From positions 1-64,000 of the forward strand of contig JANXZM010000096.1 in NCBI GenBank assembly GCA_025355505.1: a stretch of 64,000 nucleotides of DNA, written 5' to 3'. Position 1 is the first letter of the stretch; the number at the start of each line of letters is the position of its first letter. The position numbers were made by a program, and so were the translations under genes. Shown in pieces: positions 34,440 to 43,859 of this stretch. Source of the DNA: Acidobacteriaceae bacterium. GTDB lineage: Bacteria > Acidobacteriota > Terriglobia > Terriglobales > Acidobacteriaceae. The notes beneath the pieces were generated by a model that saw only the letters and a list, made by a program, of their open reading frames with translations, searched no databases and was not told where the DNA came from.

Positions 34440-35471
34440 TTATTCTTCGGCCGGGCTGCGTTCGGCGGCGCAACGGTTGCCTTGCAGCCATCCGAGAACT
34501 TTTTGCTTGCGCGCAAACATGTTGCGCGCCTCGTTGCGCAACGCGCCTACGATCTGATAACGAGACTTGGTGAACCAGGGCACGCGATGCGGCGTGCAAC
34601 CGTATTTTTCTTTGTAAGTGCCTTCGCCACCCCAGTCGAAGATGGTGGCGCCGCGCTTTTTCCAGTAGCGCATGGCGTACCAATGGCAGGCTTCGTTGGG
34701 ACGCAGGCTCTGATAGGCGCGGAAGCTGGCGTTGCCCCAAAACTCCGCGATCTGATTGAAGCCGGGATAGATTCCGGTGGCAATGCACTTTCCTTCCGCA
34801 TCGCGCGCGCGAATCAGCAAGACGTTGCCGCCCGGCTCGACGTTGCGAACCAAGGCGCGGACCCGCTCCACCGAATAGGTGGGAACGAGAGACTGCTTGG
34901 CAAAAACGTCCTTGAGTTGCTCGTAATATTCGTCAGCGAAGGCTAGGTCGTGGGCCTCTTCGATTTTGAGGCCGCTTTTCTCCGCTTTGCGAATGCAGCG
35001 GCGGCAGGAGCTTTCCATGCCCTTGAACAAATCTTCTTCCGAGCGGGTCAAGTCGCTGCGATAGGACGCGTAGTACTCGGTTTTGAATCCCGCAGCCTCG
35101 CCGTCTTCGAAGGTGAAGTTAGGATCGGAAACTTCCAGATGCAGGCACTTGAGATCGTCCCAGGCAAACTTTTCCAAAGCTTCGAGCGCGGCCCCGCGCG
35201 GGACGCCGGGATTGAGATTGAAGCCGATATAAGGAGTCGTCCAGCCAGGAAAAGAACTGCCCAGAACTTTCATGCCGAATTTCGAGAACGTGAGCCCGGT
35301 AAAGTATCCGAGGACGTCGCTTGCTTCGCGCAGCTCGGCCAGCACGGGCTGGGCGTTCTGCGACTCGGCGACGAATTGCAGCCACTCGCGCGTCTGGAAG
35401 ACGGTGCGGTCGGCGAAGCGGTCGAGGCGCTTCCAGTCGGCGGATTTGACGTCAATGGGATGAAACTTCAT
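34440..35471 (-). CDS. FemAB-like/GNAT acyltransferase of polysaccharide cluster
   Basis: A 343-residue protein related to FemAB/BioF2-type GNAT enzymes, which transfer aminoacyl or acyl groups to cell-surface precursors. The N-terminal TVFQTREWLQFV (about 24-35) and the C-terminal GANASFRAYQSLRPNEACHWYAMRY-type strand-helix pattern (SLRPNEACHWYAMRYWKKRG) match the family. FemAB-like proteins are common in exopolysaccharide loci. It sits 30 bp from the sulfotransferase gene. The substrate is unknown. Confidence 0.78.
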   Translation of the reverse strand: MKFHPIDVKSADWKRLDRFADRTVFQTREWLQFVAESQNAQPVLAELREASDVLGYFTGLTFSKFGMKVLGSSFPGWTTPYIGFNLNPGVPRGAALEALEKFAWDDLKCLHLEVSDPNFTFEDGEAAGFKTEYYASYRSDLTRSEEDLFKGMESSCRRCIRKAEKSGLKIEEAHDLAFADEYYEQLKDVFAKQSLVPTYSVERVRALVRNVEPGGNVLLIRARDAEGKCIATGIYPGFNQIAEFWGNASFRAYQSLRPNEACHWYAMRYWKKRGATIFDWGGEGTYKEKYGCTPHRVPWFTKSRYQIVGALRNEARNMFARKQKVLGWLQGNRCAAERSPAEE

Positions 35472-35491
35472 TTTTTTCTGGTCTCGTGACC

Positions 35492-35570
35492 TTAGCGGCT
35501 AAAGCCGCGATCGGCACAATGCAGTTACCGCAGCGCTGAAGCGCTGCGCCACCCACAATCAAATTCACAA
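35492..35570. repeat. Dispersed intergenic repeat, copy 2
   Basis: Shares ACCGCAGCGCTGAAGCG, TGCGCCACCCA and the AATCAAATTC-like end with the element at 8028-8105. It lies between the FemAB-like and AlgD-like genes. Confidence 0.6.
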
Positions 35571-35590
35571 ATCGAAAATCCAGCAACTTC

Positions 35591-36916
35591 TTACCAGCAA
35601 ATTCCTTCATAGGTTCGAGCGCCTTCTGGACGCCGCGTCTTATCCAGATGGATGAGGTCAATCACGATCTGTTCGGGCCGCAGGTACTTGGCAAGCTGAT
35701 CTTTGCTCGCCGATTTGTTGCCGAGGATCACGACTTCGGCGGTGCGCAGTACGCCTTCGAGGTCGGCAGAGAGCACGGATCCGATATGTGGGATGACTTC
35801 TTCGATGTACTGGCGATTGGAGCCGGCGAGGCGGCCGAGAGAAACATCCTCGTCCCAGACTTTGACTTCGAGGCCCTCGCCCATGAGGCGCTTGATCAAT
35901 TGCACCTGCGGGCTCTCGCGCAGATCGTCGGTGCCGGCTTTGAAACTCAGGCCGAGCTGCGCAATTTTCTTTTTGCCCGTGCTCAGCACCATTTCCACGG
36001 CACGATCGACGTGCTCGGCATTGCTCGGCATCAGGGATTCGAGCAGTGGAAGCTTCAGATCGAGTTCTTTGGCTTTGTAGGTGATGGCTCGCAAATCCTT
36101 CGGAAGACAGGATCCTCCGAAGGCGAAGCCCGGAGAAAGATATGCGGGAGAAATGTTCAGCTTGGTATCGGAGGTGAAAATTTTAGTGACCGCGTGCGCG
36201 TCGACGCCGAGATGCTTGCACATGGTTCCCATTTCGTTGGCGAAGCCGACTTTCAGAGCGTGATAGCAGTTGGAAAAATATTTGACCATCTCGGCAACGG
36301 GAATGGTCGTCTCGTAGAGAGTGCCGGGAGTGTTTTTGTAGAGTTCTCGCAGCGGCGCGAGGTGCTGGGTGTCGCTGGCTCCGAGAATCGTGTAGGGCGG
36401 ATTCAGGAAGTCGGCGACCGCGCTGCCTTCGCGCATGAACTCCGGGTTATAACAAACGGTAAAATCCTGTCCACACTTCTTGCCGCTTTCTTTTTCGAGG
36501 ATGGGGAGCACAACCGTTTCGGTGGTTCCGGCCAGCACCGTACTGCGCAGAACAAAAACGTGCGGCGATTTTTTCTGGCGCATGGCGGCGCCAATTTCCC
36601 GGGCAACGCTCTCGATGTGGCTGAGGTCAAGCTTGCCATTTTTCAAGCTGGGCGTCCCGACGCAGACGAACGAAACTTCGGAATTCATAACGGCTGTCAT
36701 GGCGTCGGTGGTCGCGTGCAGAAGTCCGGTGCGGTGCGCTTCGGCGACCATTTCGCTCATGCGCGCTTCGATGATCGGGGTGCGGCCCGAGTCCATCATT
36801 TCAACTTTGGCGCGGCTCACGTCGACTCCGATGACTTTGTGGCCCATGGAGGCGAAGCAGGCGGCCGATACGGAACCGACATATCCCAACCCAAAAATGC
36901 TAACGGACAAGCCCAA
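35591..36916 (-). CDS. Nucleotide-sugar 6-dehydrogenase, AlgD/UDP-glucose dehydrogenase family
   Basis: Oxidises the C6 hydroxyl of UDP-glucose or GDP-mannose to the uronic acid using two NAD+. The N-terminal Rossmann motif is IFGLGYVGSV (7-16), and the catalytic Cys is C270 in FAFGGSCLPKDLRA. The SCLPKD form and 441-aa length resemble GDP-mannose dehydrogenase AlgD more than typical UDP-glucose enzymes. TTG is the start, with AGGAG 7 nt upstream. It supplies a uronic acid, consistent with the heparinase-family gene opposite. Confidence 0.88.
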   Translation of the reverse strand: MGLSVSIFGLGYVGSVSAACFASMGHKVIGVDVSRAKVEMMDSGRTPIIEARMSEMVAEAHRTGLLHATTDAMTAVMNSEVSFVCVGTPSLKNGKLDLSHIESVAREIGAAMRQKKSPHVFVLRSTVLAGTTETVVLPILEKESGKKCGQDFTVCYNPEFMREGSAVADFLNPPYTILGASDTQHLAPLRELYKNTPGTLYETTIPVAEMVKYFSNCYHALKVGFANEMGTMCKHLGVDAHAVTKIFTSDTKLNISPAYLSPGFAFGGSCLPKDLRAITYKAKELDLKLPLLESLMPSNAEHVDRAVEMVLSTGKKKIAQLGLSFKAGTDDLRESPQVQLIKRLMGEGLEVKVWDEDVSLGRLAGSNRQYIEEVIPHIGSVLSADLEGVLRTAEVVILGNKSASKDQLAKYLRPEQIVIDLIHLDKTRRPEGARTYEGICW

Positions 36917-36960
36917 GCGAATTCTCCTGGAAATCGAGTATCTGGGGGCTGCTGCGTGGC

Positions 36961-36992
36961 ACTATAAACTATACCAACCCCCTGTTAACAGG
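36961..36992 (-). promoter_or_regulatory. Candidate promoter with 12-bp palindrome upstream of the dehydrogenase
   Basis: Reading leftward, TTAACA (36983-36988) and TATAGT (36961-36966) are 16 bp apart. The -35 box sits inside the perfect palindrome CCTGTTAACAGG (36981-36992), which could be a repressor site. A second TATAGT lies at 36968-36973. Confidence 0.45.
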
Positions 36993-37238
36993 TAGCAATC
37001 TGCTCTCCATTAGGCCGCTGGACGGCCTTAGGCGCAGACAACAACATTACTGTTTTCAATATGTTACAGAATATACTCAAAAGTCATCGAAGTCCAGGTC
37101 GGCGGCGGGACTAAAAGTGGACAACTGTTTCCACCGGGTGGGAATTCTGCCAGAGAAAATTGCCCACAGCATCAATCGTAGCGCAGCGAGCAGAGTCTCC
37201 GTCAGAGTTAGAAACTGGCCAGGTAACAACGGTAACCG
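36993..37238. other. Divergent intergenic spacer
   Basis: Together with the promoter above this makes a 322-bp gap between divergent genes. It has a small AGGCCG/CGGCCT hairpin near 37013-37030 and an AT-rich stretch at 37045-37085, but no gene or well-matched rightward promoter that I can support. Confidence 0.4.
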
Positions 37239-39689
37239 GTGAGTCTAGAGCGGCCTTTTCAGCATGTAAGATATAAAGAATCTGTGGCTTCCGGATGGCA
37301 AAACAAGTTGGCGCGCGTTTCCCGAATGGGCTGGGAAGAGGTTCGCGTGCGCCTGGCACAGGAATTACACAAGCAGAGCGACCTGCTCATGCACCGGACG
37401 GGAGTGCGCGCCGGGGCGATGCGGCTGAATGCGAATTCGGCGGTGCGGCCCGGGCAATTCTTTTTTTCAGACAACGAAAGTTTAGAGCGCGCGAAGTTGT
37501 TGCGCAAACATCTGCCGGACGAAGCGACCGCAGTTCTGCACGAGGCCGATGAAATTTGCGGCCATCGTTTTCGCCTGCTGGGTTACGACAATCTGGACTA
37601 CGGCGGAGAAATCGACTGGCATCTCGATCTTGTGCACGGCAAGCGCGCACCGCTCGATCCGTGGTTCAAAATTCCTTTTCTTAATTTTGCGGTGGTGGGC
37701 GACCACAAGGTCACATGGGAGTTGAACCGGCACCAGCACCTGGTGACGCTGGCCAAGGCCCGTCTGCTGAGTGGGGACGAGAAGTACACGCGCGAACTGA
37801 TGGCGCAGTGGCGCAGCTGGATCAAAGCCAATCCGTATCCCCTGGGTATCAACTGGGGAAGCACGCTGGAGGTTGCCTTCCGCAGTTTGTCGTGGATGTG
37901 GGTGGACCAGCTACTGGCGGGAGCCGCCGAGTGTGCGGCGTTTCGCTCGGAACTAGCGCCGGCGCTCGCGTTCCACGGGCGTTATATTGAGCGCTATCTA
38001 TCTACTTATTTTTCTCCAAATACGCACCTGCTGGGGGAAGCGGTGGCGCTGTTCTTCCTGGGCACTTTGTATCCGCAAATACCGGGGTCGGTGCGCTGGG
38101 AGAAATCCGGATGGAAGATTGTGCTGCACGAGGCGGAGCGGCAGGTGCGTCCGGATGGCGTTTACTTCGAGCAATCGCTGCATTACCACGTTTATGCGCT
38201 TGACTTTTTTTTGTATGCGCGGCTGCTCGCGGCTCGGAATGGACTGGAAATTCCTCAGGCGTATGACGCGGTGCTGGGACGAATGCTGGATGTAGTGGCA
38301 GCGCTGGCGCAGGCAGGACCGGCGGAAGGCTTCGGCGACGATGATGGCGGGCGGCTGTGGAATCCGCGGCGCAACCGGACGGAGCAGATGACGGACCCGC
38401 TGGCGCTGGGCGCGATGATGTGCTCGCGGGAGTTTTCCGCGGCCCGACTAACGGAGGAAGCGATCTGGTTGTTTGGAAATCAGGCTGTCGAGAAATTCTC
38501 GAAAGCGCAAACGAGCCCCTCGGCACACTCGCTCGCTTTTCCTGACGGAGGGCTTTACGTACTGGCGGATTCGCAGCCGTACGCGCAGGCGATGGTGGTG
38601 GATGCCGGTCCGCAGGGGGTGGGCCGCTCGGGGCACGGACATGCCGACGCACTCAGCCTGCGGCTCATCATGGATGGACGGCGGTGGCTGGTGGATGCTG
38701 GGAGCGGCGTTTACATTTCGAAAGATCCGGCGGACAGGAACACATTCCGCGGAACGGGTGCGCACAACACATTGCGCGTGGATGGAGCAGACCAGGCGGT
38801 TGCGGATGAACCTTTTTCATGGACTCACATTCCTACGACGCAAGTGGAAAACTGGATCGTGGGAAAAAGCTTCACTTACTTTGTGGGCAGCCATAATGGA
38901 TATGCCCGGCTGACGGATCCGGTTTTACATCGGCGGCACGTGCTGCATATCTCTTGCGGTGTGTGGCTGGTGCGCGATGTTGCGCTCGGTCAAACGCAGC
39001 ATGAACTGGAGATACGATGGCATTTCGCGCCCGATCTCGAAGTTCGAAACGTCGGCCCGGGACGGATGGAAATATCCAGGGCTGGTACTGCGTCTGGTGA
39101 ATCGACACTGAGCCTGATCGTGCCTGAAGAAACCGTCTGGCAAGCGGCGACTAAAGTTAGCAGAACGCTGCTTTCGCCCGCTTACGGTGCATTGCAACCT
39201 GCGCCGCTGGTACGATGCTCCGCCCGGGTATCGCTGCCGGCGGAAACGGCCACTGCTCTGGTACCGCGCCGTGGCGCAGTCCGGCAGGAAGGCAAACCAA
39301 CAATCGAACCGCGATTGGCCAGCATGAGGCAGGCAGCGGTACAAGTCTACGAACTCGATTATCATGACGAAAGCCAGGGATTCTTTTTTGCGCTCGGCGA
39401 CGAGGCGTGGACTTTCGGTCCGTGGTCTTCGGACGCGCGAGTGCTGTATTGCCGGATCGACAAAGAGAGACTCGCGCACCTGATCGTGATCGGCGGAACG
39501 CACGTCGCGTGGCAAGGACAGCCTCTGCTGAAGGCGGCGGGGCCATCCGCAATTTTCGAGTGGCGCAGGCAGGATGCAGTGACGAACCGAGCGCTGAGCC
39601 AGTTTTCGGTTACGCCCTTGTTCGAAGAACTGACGGGCGAAACTCCGACGTCGAATCGCAGTTCGTCACCATACGCGGAGAAACACTAA
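37239..39689 (+). CDS. Heparinase II/III-family polysaccharide lyase-like protein
   Basis: An 816-residue protein with an N-terminal (alpha/alpha) toroid (about 90-400; DWHLDLVHGKRAP, EVAFRSLSWMW, NTHLLGEAVALFFLG, FEQSLHYHVYALDFF) and a beta-sandwich heparinase II/III domain (about 425-680) with GHGHADALSLRL and DAGSGVY. Family members cleave uronic-acid glycans, but many linked to AsnB in exopolysaccharide loci are thought to act in synthesis. No signal peptide is seen. The start is uncertain (GTG 37239). The stop abuts the AsnB start codon with no gap, so the two are cotranslated. Confidence 0.87.
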   Translation: MSLERPFQHVRYKESVASGWQNKLARVSRMGWEEVRVRLAQELHKQSDLLMHRTGVRAGAMRLNANSAVRPGQFFFSDNESLERAKLLRKHLPDEATAVLHEADEICGHRFRLLGYDNLDYGGEIDWHLDLVHGKRAPLDPWFKIPFLNFAVVGDHKVTWELNRHQHLVTLAKARLLSGDEKYTRELMAQWRSWIKANPYPLGINWGSTLEVAFRSLSWMWVDQLLAGAAECAAFRSELAPALAFHGRYIERYLSTYFSPNTHLLGEAVALFFLGTLYPQIPGSVRWEKSGWKIVLHEAERQVRPDGVYFEQSLHYHVYALDFFLYARLLAARNGLEIPQAYDAVLGRMLDVVAALAQAGPAEGFGDDDGGRLWNPRRNRTEQMTDPLALGAMMCSREFSAARLTEEAIWLFGNQAVEKFSKAQTSPSAHSLAFPDGGLYVLADSQPYAQAMVVDAGPQGVGRSGHGHADALSLRLIMDGRRWLVDAGSGVYISKDPADRNTFRGTGAHNTLRVDGADQAVADEPFSWTHIPTTQVENWIVGKSFTYFVGSHNGYARLTDPVLHRRHVLHISCGVWLVRDVALGQTQHELEIRWHFAPDLEVRNVGPGRMEISRAGTASGESTLSLIVPEETVWQAATKVSRTLLSPAYGALQPAPLVRCSARVSLPAETATALVPRRGAVRQEGKPTIEPRLASMRQAAVQVYELDYHDESQGFFFALGDEAWTFGPWSSDARVLYCRIDKERLAHLIVIGGTHVAWQGQPLLKAAGPSAIFEWRRQDAVTNRALSQFSVTPLFEELTGETPTSNRSSSPYAEKH

Positions 39690-41642
39690 ATGTGCGGGAT
39701 CGCTGGGATTCTTGAATTCGGACGGGACGCGCGGGCAAGCGCCGGGGCTCTGCGCGAAATGTGCCGCGTGATCACCCATCGCGGACCCGACGACGAAGGC
39801 TTTTATACGGACGGCGCGGCGGGCATCGGCATGCGACGGCTCAGCATTGTCGATGTGGCGGGCGGGCATCAGCCGATTTCGAACGAAGACGGCACGCTAT
39901 GGATCGTGTTCAATGGCGAGATCTACAACCATCTCGCGTTGCGCGAGCAACTCATCGCGCGTGGTCACCGCTACGTCACGCATAGCGATACCGAGACCGT
40001 CGTCCACCTCTACGAAGAATACGGCGCGGACTGTGTGCAGCACCTGCGCGGCATGTTTGCCTTGGCCATCTGGAATCGCAATACGAAAACGCTTTTCATC
40101 GCGCGCGACCGGCTGGGCATCAAACCGCTGTACTACAAATTGACGCCGGAGCGGCTGCTGTTCGGTTCGGAAATCAAAGCGCTGTTGGCTCATGGCGGAA
40201 TTCGTCCGGAGTTTAATCGGGCGGCGCTGCCGGAGTTTTTGGCGTTTGGATATTTGTCGGGCGAGGAAAGTTTCTACGCCGGAATCAGCAAGCTGCTGCC
40301 CGGGCACACGATGACGATTGGTCCGGAGGGCAAAGCGGCAATCCGGCAGTACTGGGACCTGGATGTATCGACGCCGCACGAATCACGAAATGAAAGTTAC
40401 TACGTCCAGAGCTACCGCGAGTTACTCGAAGGCGCAGTCAATAGCCATCTGATGAGCGACGTGCCGCTGGGTGTTTTCCTGAGCGGCGGCGTGGATTCGA
40501 GCGCGGTGGCTGCGCTGATGACGAAAATACGACGCGAGCCGGTCGAGACTTTTTCCGTCGGCTACACCGAGCAGACCTACAGCGAACTGCCCTTTGCTCG
40601 CACGGTATCGGATCACATCAAGTCACGGCATCATGAAGTGTTCGTCAGCGAGCAGGATTTTTTTGCGGCGCTGCCGCACTTGATCTGGCATGAAGACGAG
40701 CCGATCGTGTGGCCGTCGAGCGTCTCGCTTTATTTTGTCGCCAGGCTGGCTCGGGAGAGAGTTACGGTGGTGCTGACCGGAGAGGGCGCGGATGAAACCC
40801 TGGCGGGCTACACGCGCTATGCCTTCACTTTGAAAAATGCGGCCATGGATCGTGCCTACCGCAGCGTGGTTCCGGGAATTTTGCGGCGCGGCTTGCGTAA
40901 CAGAGTTGCGACCTCTTCGCTGCTGGGGGCAACGCTGCGCCGGAAACTGGAACACACTTTTCTCGCTAAAGATGGAACTTCCTGGGCTTCTTTCTACTTC
41001 GATAATTTCTTCTCCGCTTTCGGCGAAGCGGAGCAGTGCGGATTGCTGACCCGTGAGTTCGCGCGGGAAGCCGCGCCCAGCACGGCATATAAGAATGTCC
41101 TTGATTACTGGAATCATTCGTCGGGCGAAATGCTGCAACGGCTGCTCTACACCGACATCAAGACTTACCTGGTGGAACTGCTTATGAAGCAGGACAACAT
41201 GAGCATGGCGGCTTCCATTGAAAGCCGCGTGCCTTTTCTCGATCACGTGCTGGTGGAATTCGCGACTCGAATTCCACGTGAAGTTCAGATCCAGGGACTG
41301 GCCGGCAAACGGATTCTGAAAAAAGCGGTGGGAGATCTGCTGCCGCACTCGATTCTGTACCGGCCGAAACTGGGATTTCCGACGCCGTGGAGCGGGTGGC
41401 TGGCCGGATCGCGACTGGAAACAATTCGAGAGATGCTGCTCGAACCGCGCAGCCTGAATCGCGGATACTTCCGGCGCGAAGCGATCGAGCAGTTGTTCAA
41501 CGAACATCGCGCGAAGCATCGCGACAACTACGATCGCATCTGGCGGTTGCTGAATCTTGAGTTGTGGCATCGCGTTTGTCTGGAAGGCGAAGCGCATGGC
41601 GAAGTCGGCATGCCTGCGATGAAGATGGCTTCAACGGGGTAA
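39690..41642 (+). CDS. Glutamine-hydrolysing asparagine synthase (AsnB-type) of exopolysaccharide cluster
   Basis: Transfers glutamine nitrogen to a carboxylate activated as acyl-AMP. The N-terminal glutaminase nucleophile is C2 (MCGIAGI), and the PP-loop ATP site FLSGGVDSSAV is near residues 262-272. Length 650 aa is normal. In polysaccharide loci such enzymes may amidate uronic acids; the upstream dehydrogenase and heparinase-like genes fit that idea, though ordinary asparagine synthesis is not excluded. Its ATG directly follows the heparinase stop codon. Confidence 0.9.
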   Translation: MCGIAGILEFGRDARASAGALREMCRVITHRGPDDEGFYTDGAAGIGMRRLSIVDVAGGHQPISNEDGTLWIVFNGEIYNHLALREQLIARGHRYVTHSDTETVVHLYEEYGADCVQHLRGMFALAIWNRNTKTLFIARDRLGIKPLYYKLTPERLLFGSEIKALLAHGGIRPEFNRAALPEFLAFGYLSGEESFYAGISKLLPGHTMTIGPEGKAAIRQYWDLDVSTPHESRNESYYVQSYRELLEGAVNSHLMSDVPLGVFLSGGVDSSAVAALMTKIRREPVETFSVGYTEQTYSELPFARTVSDHIKSRHHEVFVSEQDFFAALPHLIWHEDEPIVWPSSVSLYFVARLARERVTVVLTGEGADETLAGYTRYAFTLKNAAMDRAYRSVVPGILRRGLRNRVATSSLLGATLRRKLEHTFLAKDGTSWASFYFDNFFSAFGEAEQCGLLTREFAREAAPSTAYKNVLDYWNHSSGEMLQRLLYTDIKTYLVELLMKQDNMSMAASIESRVPFLDHVLVEFATRIPREVQIQGLAGKRILKKAVGDLLPHSILYRPKLGFPTPWSGWLAGSRLETIREMLLEPRSLNRGYFRREAIEQLFNEHRAKHRDNYDRIWRLLNLELWHRVCLEGEAHGEVGMPAMKMASTG

Positions 41643-41704
41643 CAGACTTTTTCCCCCGCGCTGCCTGAATTTCACGGCGCTCCTGGTGGTATCCTCGTTA
41701 GCTT

Positions 41705-43822
41705 ATGCGCAGCCTCCGCCTGATCTGCTTCGTGGTGGTGTTCACCACGCTTTGTGCTTTTGGTCAGCAACCGTTCCTTAGTGCTCGTCAGTGGACGGCG
41801 CTGCGAGACGAGTCGAGTGGTGCTGCTCCCTACGAGAACCTCCGCTATCTGACGGGCCTGCACCGTGTTCCGGCAACCGTGGAATTTGACCAAGCAGCCC
41901 AATTTGTTTTGCACCGCGCGCGCGAGTATGGCCTTGCCGATGCTCATACCGAGCAGTTCGCTATTGATGGGACCAAACAGTACGGACTAATGCGCTCGTA
42001 CCTGGCATGGACCGTCGAAAAGGCTCGCCTGTGGGAAGTCCGTCCGCAACATCTTCTTCTCGGAGATTGGGAGACCGATCCCATTCAACTGGCGGACTAT
42101 AGCCACAGCGCCGACGTGGAATCGGAATTGGTCGACGTCGGCAACGGCGCGAGCGAGATCGATTACTCCGGCAAGTACGTGCGCGGCAAGATCGTGCTGG
42201 CCGACGGCGTTCTCGCGCGAGTGCAGGAGTTGGCGATCGCACAGCATGGCGCGGCGGGCATCGTCAGCGACATGCCCAACCAGACCACGGCCTGGTCTGG
42301 CCTGGACACAACTGTGGTTCGGTGGGGCCATTTGGATGCGCGTCAACTGTCTGGCTTCGCCTTCATGGTCTCTCGCCAGACCGCCGAGGCGCTGCGGTCG
42401 CGCATGCGAAGCGGCGAGCCCATTATTCTGAATGCCCACGTGAAAGCTACCGTTGGCCCTGGCCACTGGACAGTCGTGACCGCCACAATTCCCGGCACGG
42501 ACTCTGCTGCGGGAGAAATTATCTATAGCTGCCATCTCGATCATGAACGTCCGGGAGCAAACGATAACGGAAGCGGATGCGTCACCATTCTTGAATCCGC
42601 GCGCGTGCTGGCGCATTTAATCGATTCGGGCCAGTTGCCGCGGCCGAAACGCACCCTGCGCTTTGTCTGGGGACCGGAGGTCGAGGGCACCATGGCGTTT
42701 CTCGCCACCCATCCAGAAATCAAGCGGCGGTTGCGCGCAAACATCCACATGGATATGGTTGGCGGCGATCCTTTCAAGAACAAGTCGATATTCCACGTCA
42801 CCGGGACGCCGTGGTCGCTGCCAAGTTTTGTGACCGATGTGGGCACCGTGTTTCTGGACACGATTCGCGCCGCCGCCAGCGGATATGCAGCGGGCGAAGC
42901 GCCGGCTGACGCTGGCATTGTAGAAACTCGCGCTGGCGGACAAGGCACCCGCAATGAATTGATCGCGGACGTAACGCCCTACTCGAGTGGCAGCGATCAC
43001 GATGACTACGACTCGTCCACTATCGCGGTCCCGTCACTGTACCTGCGTGACTGGCCAGACATCTACATCCACACCGACCATGACAACCTCGATCAGATCG
43101 ATGCGACGAAGTTGCGCCGCGTGGCGCTGCTGGGAGCCGCATCGGGATACGTCTACGCGAGCGTCACTGCACAACAGCTTCCAACGCTGCTTCCGTTTCT
43201 AACTGCCCAGGCCGAAGCTCGCCTTGCCAATGTCTTCGGAGCGGCGCAGCAGTTAGTCGATGATCCTCAACTCGAGGCGGGCGCTGCCTGGTACGAAGCG
43301 CGCAATCTTGTGGATCAAACGTTGCAGCGTGAACGCGCAACGCTTCACTCCTTAGTTGAGCTCACTGACGGGCCAGCGGTGGCGGATGCAGACGGAGCGA
43401 AAGCCCTTGGGGACCAAGCGGCAGGTTTGCAAAAGTGGCTCGATACGCAGGCAAAGTCACGGGAAGCAAAAGTAACGGCGCCCAGCGCGCCCTGGGCCGC
43501 CGACTCCGCTGCGAAACGCATCCCCACCCGCGTTGGGGAATTCGGCCCACTGACTTATCAGAACGACAACGTTCTGCTGGCGCGCCTGGGCAAAGAGCGC
43601 TATGCGAAAATCAAGCTGATCAACAGCGAAGCTACCCAACTGCTGAATGTACGTGACCAATCGGAGCTTTATGCTTACGAGATCGTCAACTTCGTAAATG
43701 GCAAGCGCACCGTGGGCGAGATACGCGACGCGGTATCGGCTGAATATGGGCCTTTGCCGGCGAATCTTGTCGCCGACTACCTCGACGCTTGCGCGGAAGC
43801 CGGAGTAATCCAGTGGAGGTGA
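41705..43822 (+). CDS. Secreted M28-family zinc metallopeptidase with PA domain
   Basis: A 705-residue protein with a signal peptide (about 1-20), a protease-associated domain (about 140-245, with YVRGKIVLADG) and an M28 aminopeptidase domain. Zinc ligands are H277 (SCHLDHERPG), D287 (ANDNGSG), E in WGPEVEG, D in HMDMVGGD and H in YIHTDHDN. The C-terminal 200 residues are an extra region ending in a winged-helix-like FVNGKRTVGEIRDAVSAEYG. It probably trims peptides outside the cell. Its TGA overlaps an ATG (TGATG) of the damaged Rrf2 frame. Confidence 0.88.
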   Translation: MRSLRLICFVVVFTTLCAFGQQPFLSARQWTALRDESSGAAPYENLRYLTGLHRVPATVEFDQAAQFVLHRAREYGLADAHTEQFAIDGTKQYGLMRSYLAWTVEKARLWEVRPQHLLLGDWETDPIQLADYSHSADVESELVDVGNGASEIDYSGKYVRGKIVLADGVLARVQELAIAQHGAAGIVSDMPNQTTAWSGLDTTVVRWGHLDARQLSGFAFMVSRQTAEALRSRMRSGEPIILNAHVKATVGPGHWTVVTATIPGTDSAAGEIIYSCHLDHERPGANDNGSGCVTILESARVLAHLIDSGQLPRPKRTLRFVWGPEVEGTMAFLATHPEIKRRLRANIHMDMVGGDPFKNKSIFHVTGTPWSLPSFVTDVGTVFLDTIRAAASGYAAGEAPADAGIVETRAGGQGTRNELIADVTPYSSGSDHDDYDSSTIAVPSLYLRDWPDIYIHTDHDNLDQIDATKLRRVALLGAASGYVYASVTAQQLPTLLPFLTAQAEARLANVFGAAQQLVDDPQLEAGAAWYEARNLVDQTLQRERATLHSLVELTDGPAVADADGAKALGDQAAGLQKWLDTQAKSREAKVTAPSAPWAADSAAKRIPTRVGEFGPLTYQNDNVLLARLGKERYAKIKLINSEATQLLNVRDQSELYAYEIVNFVNGKRTVGEIRDAVSAEYGPLPANLVADYLDACAEAGVIQWR

Positions 43823-43859
43823 TGGCTCGCAAAAAGAATGTTACGCGCTGCAAGCCATA

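Noticed and set aside
35648-36967. 439-codon rightward open frame
   Set aside because: Antisense to the AlgD-like dehydrogenase with its catalytic Cys motif.
40623-41597. 324-codon leftward open frame
   Set aside because: Antisense to AsnB; no family resemblance.
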